Source of the DNA: Chrysomallon squamiferum
Taxonomy: Eukaryota; Mollusca; Gastropoda; Neomphalida; Peltospiridae
DNA length: 64,000 bases
NCBI GenBank assembly: GCA_012295275.1
Contig: CM022678.1
Location: forward strand, 7,141,059 to 7,205,058
Direction: 5' to 3'
This document shows, piece after piece, positions 12,894-25,604 of this stretch (position 1 is its first letter; every line of letters starts with the position of its first letter). Position numbers and translations under genes: made by a program. The notes beneath the pieces are model-generated. The model ran no database searches, was not told the DNA's origin, and saw only the letters and a program-made list of their open reading frames with translations.

Positions 12894-13077
12894 GTTTATT
12901 TCATGAAACTTTCAATTATCAAAATAAGTTGATCATTTTTTAATATGCTTAACACTAACTACACCATTAAAATTATTTGTATAAAAACCGAAAACTAAGT
13001 CGCTTATACTTATAGTATTCACGGAAACGAATAAAAAGGTTCTTTCTCAAAGAGAGGAAAGTAACAACGAAAACAAA
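10171..13077. other. spacer upstream of FAM8A1; no gene seen
   Basis: AT-rich spacer with ATT arrays (10839-10892, 11939-11975, 12371-12419, 12849-12893), an AAT/AAG block (11464-11520) and poly-A or poly-T tracts. A possible inverted-repeat element lies at 11051-11279. Frames here are pyrimidine tracts or lysine/asparagine runs. The FAM8A1 promoter should be in the right end. Confidence 0.6.
11051..11279. mobile_element. possible small inverted-repeat element
   Basis: GATGGCCGTAACTA at the left end matches CATGGCCGTCACTA read inward from the right end, enclosing about 200 bp. The interior includes TGAGGCAAATGAGGCAATTG. No clear target-site duplication or coding sequence is seen. It would fit a miniature DNA transposon, but the ends are short. 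Confidence 0.35.
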
Positions 13078-13545
13078 ATGGCTGCGAATGAAACGCAAAT
13101 AAATGCAGACGATGTTACAAAGAAAACACCATCTGAAAATGAGATTAATGAAGATAAAACTTCTCAGGTGTCGGACAGTCATTCAAATACAAACTCTGAA
13201 AACAGAGATGTTGAAGAGAGCACAATTCCGAATGTAACAAATGAATCCAGTTCTAAACAAGACAACATGTTCGGAAATCAAGCTGTTTTAAGATCGCGGT
13301 ATCGAAACGCTAGAGAATACGCTCAAGTTTTGCAACCTTGGTTGTGGCAATATTATAACTACAACATGATGAATGCTTTTTTCTCAACAATGCCTCTTTA
13401 TGCCATGAGTTGTAATCCTCAAATGAGTATGCCATGGACTCAGGCGCCAGGGTTGCCCCCTGCGGATGGGCGTGGCAATTCACTAATACGAACAGAAGGA
13501 ACGGTACAGAGCAGCGATTTTAATGCTCGTGGACAAACAGGTACA

Positions 13546-13617
<72 letters not shown>

Positions 13618-14236
13618 AGTACATATAAAGCTGCATACATTAATGATTAACATAAACAATACTGAATAGTATATTATATACTATATAATATAGTCATACT
13701 TGCACACAGAGAAAAACATATACTCTCTCTCTCTCTACATACACACATATAATGATATATGACACACAATTATATGTTTAATTATCTCTCACTTTATCTT
13801 TCTCTCTATATGTATAAATGTACACACACACACACACACACACACATACATAAATACACATACAACACATAAACATACAATTTTGTTTCATAACATTATA
13901 CTTTCATTTTCAGGGAGAGAGTACAGATTGCCATCGTTTTGGAAGAGAGTTGCAGCAGAGTTGATTGATTTCACCCTCTTGTTCTATGTCAAGCTGATTG
14001 TCACTATTGTGGTCATGAGAGAAATGGGATACTTGTGAGTCTTATTATACACACATACATACAGTATGATACACACAAGCCTATCTATCTATCTAGCTAT
14101 ATATATATATATATATTCTTAAGAAACAGAACAAGCAAACTGCATTCTACATATACATATTTACAAGGTTTTTTTTTCCCACAAAGTAATTAAATGTCCA
14201 GTGGCAAAATTCTTTTCTGTTTTATGTATGTGTATA

Positions 14237-14269
<33 letters not shown>

Positions 14270-14360
14270 ATGTATGTATGTATGTATGTATGTATGTATG
14301 TATGTATGTATGTATGGATGGATGGATGGATGGATGGATATATATAGGCAGATAGAAATA

Positions 14361-14424
<64 letters not shown>

Positions 14425-16958
14425 CACATACATACATAAACTTAATTTCAAAAATGAATGATTATTCCTTAATTGTTTATCTATTTATTTATCTGTTTAT
14501 ATATTTTGAAGGGTAATTATTTACGGTCTTAATCTTATAGATGTAAAACTAATTTGATAATTTATTTAAAAAAAAAAAAAAAAAAATGTTTTTTTTTTGT
14601 TTCAGCAATGGCACGCAGGTGACTGAACTCTTCACTGACTTAAATGAGATTGACTATGACAAAGCTTTTGCCATTTCATCAGAGGTTATTGCTATGGAGA
14701 TTGTAAACAGGTTGCTAATCACGATTTTTGAGGTATGCAGATTTTCTTATTTATTTTAATGTTGTTTGCTGATCTTACTGCAGACATCATACTTATACGT
14801 TTTTTGGCAGTAACAGAAGAAAAAAAAAATGCTGTGCTTTTTTGTTGCTTTAGTTTCAGTATTTCTTATCTTTTTTCATGCTGTCAAAATTACTTTGACT
14901 GACGCATGAAAAGCATCTTACCAATCATTATTGCCGTTGAGAGATTTTTTAAATTGTGGATTTGGTTCTTAAGATTTCTTAAAAAGTCATTAAAATTCTA
15001 ATGAGAAACTTGTAGATTTATTTTGATCTAGAAAATGGAATAAGAGATAAATCCTTTTATTTTCCTTTGTTTGTTTAAAATATAGTTATATCAGGTGTCA
15101 GCAAACCATAGATCTTGTCACTGTATCCTTTGGTCTCTTGTCAACACCCAAGCACGTAATTAAAATAAATAAATAAATAAATGTTATCAGTAATAAATTT
15201 CTCTATGTAAAGGTGAATAAACACTGAATATTTCAAAGCATATTTAAAGAAACAAAAGATTATATTAATCACAAGTTTCTTATACTGATACAACCACTAC
15301 TGTAACTGACCTCTTTTTGATCTCTAGACATTTGTCCATCTTCTGGATATACCCACTGACCACATGGTTCAGTATCATCTACTTTGCTGAAACCCTGGTG
15401 TAGACTATTGTTTTGAGACAGTGAATAAAAGAGTTGCATTGTGATAATAATTAATTCAGTCTTTTGTTTAAAATATGACTAGTGGTATAAAACAAATAAG
15501 TAATGCAAATCTGAAATTCATTTAAAATATGATTGTTTGAGAAGAGATTTTAGGTTAGCTAGTTATAAAATAATAATAATTATTATTATTATTATTTATT
15601 TTCCTTTAAAATTAGAGCTAATTCTTTGAGGACACTATTAATATTACTGATAATAGTGATAAACATTTCTGACTTTCATGCTGCATAATTATTATTATGA
15701 TTACTTTTTATGTAAGTATTCATTTGTTTGTTTACAGACACTGTGTTTGAGAAAAGGGATAGGAACAGTAGGTGGCGCTACACCTGGCAAGAGACTTCTG
15801 GGATTGAAAGTTGTATCGTGTTATGAAATTTTTGAAGTTGCTGGTGGAAAAGTGTTTGTTGTCCCTGCTCAGAATATAGGATGGATGAAGTAAATAAATT
15901 TATTTATTTATCTGTATATCTGTATATCTGTGTATCTATATATCTATCTATCTATCATTTTCTTTGAGTACTAAGTATTTCATCATTCTGTTTAAATATT
16001 TTCAGAAGAAAAAAAAATGCAACTTTTAATTGATTCCTTACAAATGCTAAACACATTCAAGAGACAGTTGCTATATGATGATGGCTTCAGTTAAAAAATG
16101 TTTATTAATACTTATTAAGTTTTCAGCTTTGTAATAAAAATAATTAAAAATAATAACAATAGTTCTGTGATTTCTAATCTCTATGGTAGTGTTCGCTTGT
16201 GACACTTTGAGAACTCATAGCTGTAGTAAAAGCTATATATTTTTTAATACATTAGTGTTTATAATTATACTGCATAATTCATCATACTTTTATCGTGGTA
16301 TAATATTTCACTTAGGGTCTCAAACATAAAAATTAACAACTACTGCAGTGTATATTTATCATGAATTATGTATAAGCAGACAGTGTTGACATTTTTAATT
16401 TGGTGTTTTTCTATTGCTTTTTTCTCTATTATAGCATTATTTGATATTTTTTCTTATATCAAGGCTTTTAATTATTCAAAGAAAAACAAAATAATAATAA
16501 TTTATGTAAATTTTTAAATTCAGATAGTAATTTTTAATGTTTGTTTATTTAAAAAAATAAATGAATAAAACAATTTAGTGTGTTGTGTTAAATCAGTTAA
16601 TTGTGAATAATTTTTAATTTTTGTTGTAATATAATTTTATGTTGTTAAAATTTCTATATCCAGTATTTAATTTTTTGTTGTAATATTAGAATTTTGTTAT
16701 TATTTAACATAAATATTTTTTGTCTCTGATACTCAAATCTTGTTTAATTTTGTACAAATATTTAAAATTATTATTATTAGTACAATATATTTTTTTTTTT
16801 TTTCTTTCAGTGCTCTTCTGCGATCAGTCATCAAAAACTTCACAATTGCGTTTTTCTTTCCTGCCTGCCTGACGATATTTTTCTTCAAACACAACCAGGC
16901 TATGTACGATGTGCTCAGTAAAACCATTGTTGTTCAGACTCTTGAAGGGGAATTGTAA
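13078..16958 (+). CDS. FAM8A1: FAM8A1-like RDD-domain ER membrane protein
   Basis: Five exons, 13078-13540, 13914-14034, 14606-14732, 15738-15889 and 16811-16958, join in phases 1, 2, 0, 2 to give 336 aa. The first about 75 residues are polar and disordered (Asn/Ser/Glu-rich). Then comes the family segment REYAQVLQPWLWQYYNYNM (about 80-100) and a C-terminal RDD domain from about residue 156. RDD marks are RVAAELIDF (R166, D173), the loop GATPGKRLLGLKVV (250-263) and the closing QAMYDVLSKTIVV (D321). Hydrophobic stretches at about 171-190, 217-236 and 298-313 are likely membrane segments. Vertebrate FAM8A1 is a co-factor of the HRD1 ubiquitin-ligase complex in ER-associated degradation; that role is inferred here by family. 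The human protein is longer (about 413 aa), mainly at the N-terminus. The start ATG has a good context (AAAATGG). The gene converges with PDIA6 6 kb downstream. Confidence 0.88.
13549..13735 (-). repeat. GA-flanked dispersed repeat family B, copy 2, with (CT)n
   Basis: A CT array (13549-13613) begins 9 bp after the 5' splice site of FAM8A1 exon 1. It is followed by the inverted homologue of the core seen at 9369-9456, ending in a short CT run at about 13724-13735. Confidence 0.75.
14230..14430. repeat. compound GT / TATG / GATG / CA microsatellite
   Basis: GT, TATG (about 17 units), GATG and a long CA array (14361-14413) follow one another in FAM8A1 intron 2. They produce artefact frames of tandem Cys/Val and His/Thr. 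Confidence 0.92.
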
Positions 16959-17048
16959 ATTAAACTTTTCTTTAAAAACAAAAAAAAACTATAGTATTTA
17001 AATATTCTACCTATCATGTGAAGATGGATCGTTGTCTGTTTTTTTTTC

Positions 17049-17079
<31 letters not shown>

Positions 17080-17645
17080 GTTAGAATCCGAATCTTTTAT
17101 AAAATCAAGGAGGGTTGGCATATTTTTTTTTTTTTTTTTTTAAATTGTTTTAAAAAGTGTTTGCAGAATGAGGTGCTTCATTGTTGATATGTTATTTATG
17201 TCATGAGATGAACACAGGCATAGTTGTGCCTCTTAACAGATAGTAAGAATGAAGAGTGAAATATTTATTTTATGTCTCAAAGTGTTTTTGTTGGTAAATC
17301 ACCGAATTAGTTCAGAGATATTTTTAATTTATTTTTTTATTTTTTCTTTAAACAATTCCAACATTCTTGCAGTCTTTCACAAAATATTTAATCTTGGACG
17401 TCTTGTTGAATATACCAGACATATTACTTACACAATTTTTAATTGGTTAAATGTCTTGTCTTTGGTTAGGTGATTAGTACTGCTAAAATAACTGGACTTA
17501 CAGTTGGATCAGATTTTGAGATCAGAATACATGTATAGTAAATTCTGATATATTTTTATTTAAAGTCATTGTTGTTTTTAAAGTGTTACCTGAGTGAAAT
17601 GTGACGTTTGTTTTGTTGTTGTTTATTCTTATTTATTTTTCTTTA

Positions 17646-17681
<36 letters not shown>

Positions 17682-17804
17682 TTGGCTTGTTTTATGTTGT
17701 ATTGGATTAAACTTTTATATCAGAAAACAAAAACAAAATAAAATAGTTTAAAATGTTCTCTTTAAAAGTAATTACAATTATAAAGCATTATCCAAATGTT
17801 TCTT

Positions 17805-17836
<32 letters not shown>

Positions 17837-19893
17837 ATTTCTCTAATCTGGTGTCATTAAAACACTGTGTACAAAAAAAACTGTTTTCTAGAAACATAAT
17901 TCATTTCTGTGATCTTAAATAATTTGTAACATACAATACATAAATACATACACTTATATTGTCCATAAACAACATTATTATGCCATTTAGGTGGAGTCAG
18001 TGATCTGAAAAATTTAAATATTTTTCAAAGGCCATGCTGATCAATTTAGAAGTTTAATAAAAAGTAAATTTACATACCATAACAAAAAAAAAAAAAACAT
18101 AGTAATAATAATAATAATAAAAAAATATAATTATAATAATGAAAAATAATAGTAATAACTACTACTACTTAATGATCTAGATATAAAATGAGAATATTAA
18201 TCGAAATAATTCTTCAAAGATTTAAAAAAAGCTTTTCTAAAAGACTGAAAATAAAATTTCAGCTTGGTGATTCATTCAGAACTGTAATTTCTAAATATTT
18301 TTATTTTATTCATAGAACTACTTAATTCATACATCTATGGACTATTGTGACTTTTTTTTTAAAATTTTGTCATAGTATTAATTTTCTGTGTTGTCTTATC
18401 AAGATCCACTTTAAAATATTTCCATTAATTTGTAGTGATGTGAAAAGAGAACATTTTGTTGACCCATACTTACAAAATTAAATTATTTATTTGTTTGTGG
18501 ATACAAATACTTGTCTTCTGTGTGATTTTTGGTTTGTTTTTTTTTTGTTTTTTTTTACATTAAAACATTCACTTAGTCTGTAAAAAGATAGATTACTGGA
18601 ATACTAATGACAGCAAAATCTTATTAGAAACATTATAAAACTGAATGTTATTTGGTAGAAAAGAATTAAATATGAGTATGATTTTTTTTATCTGCATTTT
18701 TAGTTGGTTTTCTCCAGTAATTCAGATAATTCATAAAAGGTACAGTTGATGTAAAAATATATTTTCCTAGTATTTTATTATGATTTCCATATTAACTAAG
18801 GAAAAAACAAAAAAACAAAAAAATAATAAAATAAATTAAAAAACACTATTAAATATAATTGTTTCTTTGTAAATAAATGAAATTATTATTTTTAAAACCA
18901 TTTATATTTGTCTTTATTTTTGATTATTTGTATTTTAAACTTGTCATTAGATTTTGTTACTTTAATTGTTGAGTATATGTCAGAACATCATACACAAATA
19001 AACACTTAATCAAAATAATGTTATTTTAATGTATATACATGAATAACGTAAGCAAAAGTTTTAAATTATTTTTTGATGTATTTAATTTAAAAAATGTAAC
19101 ATTCTTTAGTGTTAAAATGTACCTGAGTTGTTAGATGTGTGGTTACAGGTATGAAGAATTGTAGGTTCAAATCTCAAAAGTACATGATTTCTACCATTTC
19201 CCTGCTTTGTGCTTACATGACAGAGCACATGAAAAATGCTTGGATGTTAATAAATTAATTGCCCATTAAATAGCAACAACAGTTTTATTTTCTTACTGTA
19301 TGTGCGATATATAACTATGTTTGAACTCATTCAGAGAATTAAAGTAAGCCAATCAGTTATTAAATAAAAACATTTTTATCTTCAGTATCATTACTCTCAA
19401 AATCACTGTAAACTCCAGATGTATAATTGTGATTGTTCAGATTTATTTACAAAGAAGATGAAAACTTGATTGTCTCATTTCTTGGAATTTCCTGTACCAT
19501 AGCCCATACTTGTTTAAAGCTCTTCATATTTTGCTAGTGCCAACAGTTAACTCTTTCTTTTTTAATAAGCAGATATATCAGCTCAAAATTTTATTACCAT
19601 TAACTGTGGCAAGTGGATTTATCTCATGACCTTAAAAACAACATCTTGTTATGCTGCAAGAAGTGGACATACAACCTTGGAGACATCCAAACATTGTATC
19701 AGACCAGTGTATGAGATAGCAATACACATATTAACCTTGCAGAAAGTTTGATTTTGCAGTGAAAGGGTTAAAAAGATCTTAGTACACTGTAAAACAAAAC
19801 ATTTCTTTCTTCTGATAGCCATTTTAATTCTGCCGTTTTCATCAAAAGATGAAATGTGGATGTTTTAATAACAGAACAAGGTAAATGTTTCTA

Positions 19894-19924
<31 letters not shown>

Positions 19925-22900
19925 GCGCAGATTTTCTCAGTTACAGTGCTTGAAAAGAAATAAATTAATTTTATTTATATTTCTTTTTAGTTTTGGTTTA
20001 AATATTCTCCATGCCACTGGTGACTGATGCAGCAAAATGCAGGGGATAAATTGAAATAAAAACAATTTAACAAAAATAAAACAGGAATACAACCTTAATA
20101 TTTTGCTTCCAATGCAGACCGACTGCATAGGATTTATTGAAATATGCTGAATTTATCACACTTAATAAAAATACAATAAACAGATTACAACCATTAATAT
20201 TTATTCAGATCAAAAACAGTAATGTACAATAATACATCATAACAAAACAAAGAGTCAGCATTAAGATTGTACTAACTTGAATGATAATCTAACGACTTCA
20301 TCTTCTTATATTTAATGTAAGCACCATATTGAAAACAACAACCATCGATGATATAATTAACTTATTAATTTAGCAAAAGATAATTTTTTCTTTGAATTGA
20401 CCTTTTTTTTTTTATCTTTTTTTTTTTCTTACAATTAAACTATTCTGTTAAAACATCAAAAATGATTAAACTTTCTTTGTTGCAGGAAAGACTGTAAAAC
20501 GATTAACTTTCACAATGCCCCAATTAAAATGAATATAATTTGATCAATTTAAACTGTTCTTTCACTTTTAATTGTTTTCTCAATCCATTTCAATTTGAGA
20601 ACATTTCACTGAATACAATATACATGATGATATGGGGCAACAATCCCATCCCTGAAAGTGTTATAGCAAACTAGCTCATAGATGAAAATTATGAGACATT
20701 CAAGGCTTTCAGAAATATTCTACAACCTTCAGGAAGATGTATAAGAGACTATGAGTAGATGTTAATCTTTTTAGCTTTTGCAAGTAATGGAATGGGAATA
20801 ATCATAATATTTTGGTTATTTCATTCAAAAATCCAATACATAAAGACCAGGCAAAAACACTCCAAAAATCTAATTAACGTGAGAGAAAGCTTTGTTATAT
20901 TACAGGAGTATTTATTACAATAGAAAAATCTTATACAAATTTAAATAATTAAGAAAATAACTAAAAACAAAATGGTTTATCCCTTTATTTACTGTTGTAA
21001 AAAGCCTAATGAAATTCTGTGAAGTAAGATTGTTACCAGAGGTATTCACATTGGCACACAGAGAAATGGATACATTTCAATAGTAAAAAAAAAATTAAAA
21101 AATATAAATGTTGGTTCACATTTTTCCAGCAAATAATCTAAGTTTATGGGGGCAAAAACAAAGAATTTCATGCATTTACTTTTAAACATGTGCGTATGAA
21201 AAATAAATAAAACCAAGCTCCCTTCAGATTTTCTGCAAACTTTGATTAACTACGTCAGAAAGATTTCTACCTGAATTCTATGTTTACTTATAAATAATGT
21301 AGATTATGTCCATTTTGTTAAAACAAAATTTACACAGCATAATGTAATTAACATGAATCAGAGTTACACAGGTCAAGCAAGCCCTCATGACTCCTATTTT
21401 GTTACTGTTTTAATGAACAAACCTATTTCATTATAAAAGTCAATTTTCCAACCTATTCATCACAACTGTATGTTCAAAATTATAATAAATAATTTACAAA
21501 TTTTTTTTTGGACAGAAGGTATATTAATTCATTCATGCACAAAAGCAATATATTTAATCTCTTTAATTACATATTTATGATGTAAAACGTGAAATGTATT
21601 TATTTTTGATATCTAAATGACTGGAAATATCATCCTTAGCTACAACCTCTCCTGAAACTATACTCTGTGACTATGTTGTTTCGATTTTAAAAAAGTATTT
21701 TTTTATTTCATTAACCAACTATCTGATCGTATCATAAATTTAATTTATTGTTTCACTAACAATTTAAATATAATATAAAATCTTGAAGAAAACAATATAG
21801 TGGAAATGCTATTAAAAAAAAAAAAAAAAAAAAAAAAGAAAGAATGAAAACAAAAAACCATCTAATTGTAAGGCCTCAGTTTGTGCAAGGACTGTATTCA
21901 TTATTCTAAACCAGTTTTATTTATAATTAAAACTAAAATGACAATATTAAGATCATTTTATACATGGAGTTATGAGACAATAAATTTGTTAACTTTAACC
22001 TAGAACACAAATTTAGAAATGATGACATCATATAAATAATGAGATTGATAAATATTTTAATGTAATACACAACAATTCTCTCAAATGACTAAGATATTAA
22101 AATACCTTTGCTCAGTACTTATTTCATTTCTTACTTTTTTTATATATATATTTTTTTTTTACAAAATAAATAAAATTCATTTTATAATAATGCAGATGAA
22201 TAATAAAACATTAATTTAGATGATTTTGTTATTTGGTTGTTTTTTTAAATTATTTTATTATATATATATATATATATATTTTTTGTAAAAGACTAAAGTG
22301 AAAGAAAATTTATATAATTACAATTTCAAATTGTAAAGAACTTTTTTTTTTCAAAACAAGTAAATCTCTAAATGAAGAAACTTTTATTATTATTATGTAA
22401 AAAAAGAAATAAATCAAAATCAAAATAATAAAATAATAATTAAAGAAAACAGAAATAATGTAATGCCAAATGATTCTTGGACCACTGTAACTTGTACATA
22501 TACCTGAACACACATCACACAATATACACAACCAGGCAGTAGGTTAAATATTCAGAAACTTAACAAGAAGTGAGTAGTTGTTAAATGTCCACAAATGAAC
22601 AGAAAATAAAAGTAAATGCATTTCCATGTACAGGTAACTGTAACAAAAACATAAAAGTTTTGAAACTGAATTCATAAAGAAACCAACAAGAATTTAAAAA
22701 AATAATAATAATCCCACTGATAAAAGTGACAACACAGATTTAAAGTAATTCATTTTTACCTCTAGAACTGATTACTATTTTCAAAGATTACTGTTTGGGA
22801 TGGTAAAATTCTGAATATTCAACCATGCTAATAACGTCATACAGATTTGTACATGTATACGAATCATTCATCCCCCATACGTTTATTATTTTTGTTTCTT

Positions 22901-22951
22901 CTTAAAAACAGATGATGTTGTATATATATATACACAATGTTAGCACTATGA
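16959..22951. other. long spacer between convergent FAM8A1 and PDIA6
   Basis: Six kilobases of AT-rich but unusually microsatellite-poor sequence between two convergent stop codons. Apart from poly-A/T tracts (for example about 17651-17680 and about 19899-19924), a small ATT run near 17816 and a possible TTAA element at 19547, nothing is recognised. No open frame is persuasive. Contrast with the repeat-rich introns suggests long 3' UTRs of both genes, which is inference. Confidence 0.5.
19547..19771. mobile_element. possible TTAA-bordered miniature element
   Basis: TTAACTCTTTC at the left and GAAAGGGTTAA at the right form an imperfect terminal inverted repeat bounded by TTAA. This is the same layout as the better case at 33707. 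The repeats are only about 10 bp. Confidence 0.25.
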
Positions 22952-23769
22952 TCACAATTCATCTTTGCCTGTATCATCCAAATCAACATCACTAACGTCA
23001 ATATCTTCTACAACAGGAAGCTGAAAAATATTTTTAAAATAACAGTAATAAATGATTTTGGAACCTGGACTTGAGATTAAGAATAAAAGATAAAAGGTGT
23101 GTGTGTATAAAACATGTGTCTTTTTCTTTATCAAATTTAGCAATTTGTAACTTGAAAATATATCTTGTGTGTGTGTGTGTGTTTGTGTGTGTATAATCAT
23201 GTCTGAACTTCTGAACTTCAGAACTAAAGTTAATAAGAATTTTGTTTGTGTGTGTATAATCATGTCTGAACTTCTGAACTTCAGAACTAAAGTTAATAAG
23301 AATTTTGTTTGTGTTTGCCACTGTGTTGTGTGTAGAAACTTTGAAACAAATGACCTGAAAGATGCATGATCAGAAATTAATTCTAAGACAAAATTCCAAA
23401 GATCAAGTTTGGATGCTTCAAAAAAAATGGTAAAAAAAAAAATCACGAAATGATTGTTACGATTTCAGTTAGTCTTTTCTTGTTGTTGTTGATATTACTA
23501 TTCTTCTCTTATTATTATTACTGTCTGTTGTTTGTATTTTATTTTGTTGCTGAAGGTTTAAAGGAGAATTTCACAGTATAAAACAAATAATGTATTACAC
23601 ATACCTCTCCATCTTTGCCATCCCAAGGCTCAATCTTTTCAACTTGAGGTAATTTTCCATCTTTTATTGGTGCTGTGGACCCTCTACCATACTGCAGTTC
23701 TCTAAAAGTTGAAGTAATTGATAATGAAAATAAACATGTCGATATCCCCAACAATAAATCACCCACAAC

Positions 23770-23834
<65 letters not shown>

Positions 23835-25571
23835 TCGTATTGTGCAAGACTGATAGTAATAGTTACTGAAAATATTGTAGTAGTAGTAGTAGTAGTAGTA
23901 ATCATATTGACTGTCTAATGATTACAGTTAATAATTAATCTCATGAGAAACCACATAATGTCAAGAAATTTTAATAAAGATTACTGAAAAAAAAAAAGTT
24001 AGTAAAGTTTAAATCCATACTTAGATTTATGACAGTTAAATAAGATAATGACATTTCTTCACAACTATAATAAATTTAAAAGCCAACCATTTTTAAAATT
24101 TTGTTTACAATCTGGTCAACACACACCAGAAAAAATAACTAAATGAATTTATTGCTACAAAAATAAAAAGTTTCAGAATTAAAAATACACACACACATAA
24201 AACTGAAATTTTAATAAAAATTTCAAATCTGTGAATGACTAGTTACAAAATGTATGAATTTATTTCACAAACCTTAAAAATTCAGTAATTCCCTTCTCAT
24301 CAAAAGCCTGCTTGAGCCATGAATATTTCATTTTTCTAGCATTAAAAGCTGCAAGAGCCTGCAGAGAACAAGACACAGATTAATGGATGATGTAAATGCG
24401 AATGTTTTATTTAATGAGACAGAACAATTATTTATAGATAATCTGTAGAAATATGATAATTATTATAAGAACATCAATGAATTTAACAGTATAATGTAAA
24501 AGGCAGAACTTTCATGAGTGAATATTATAAGATTTATTGAAAAAAAAAAAAATAATAAAAAAGAAGTGTGCATTGTCTAATGTAGTTATACAAAACTTTA
24601 ATTATACAAACAAATTAAACACATTTTGAAAAATATATAATAGCAAATTAACAAAACAATATAACAAAAAATAAAAAAGAAGAAATATCTTCAGAATTTG
24701 TACTGTTTAGTTGTGTACTTCCAAATGAAACAGTTTTCCAGGATATTTTTCTTTTCAAATTTTGTTTAAACATTGAGTAACTTACTGGATATCCAAATCC
24801 ACCAATTCCAAAAGCCTCTTCTACTTTTGGTTGTGATGCACCTTCAGCCCACACCCATCTAAAAGAAAGCAAATAATTTGTGTATATTAACATCCACTCT
24901 GTATTTTAACGAGTTTCTACTGAATATTATATTACACAAATATTACTAAAACAAAACTTTCTAAAACCATCACTGGTTGAAGTTATCAAGTAAAATTTCA
25001 CAAAACTTAAAATAATTCTTGATTACAAAATTCATTATTTTCTTTTTCATTAAAATGGTGATGCAGTAAAGATAAATAAAAAATAATAAAAAAATAAAAA
25101 AAAAATAATAAAAAATTAATAATAAAATAAAATAAAAATAATAATAGCAAAACCATTTATTTTGAACTTTATTTCAGAATCACTAGGAAACTTACCCCCA
25201 CATATTTTTCTTAAACTTTTCTCCTAATTTTTTAAGCAAGCTAATATAATCGTTTCTACATTTTGACTGGCAGTCAAGAATGTGTGGAAGTACAGCCACA
25301 ATGCATAGTTGATGTCCTTCATGGCACTCAGTCAAAACCTTTTCTTCCACCAGCTAAAATAAAAACATTTAATTTATCAGTAATTGACCTGAAATCATTG
25401 AAAATATTATATTAAGAGAAAAAAAAAAAAGCAATTTAGTTGTCACCTGAACTCTAAAATTAACTTGATTCATAAAAACAGTGAAGTTGTCATATCAACA
25501 GTGTAATTATCAAGATAATTATATTATCAAAATGACAACATCATAGTTTTTATTAAAATGTTTATTTTCCA

Positions 25572-25604
<33 letters not shown>

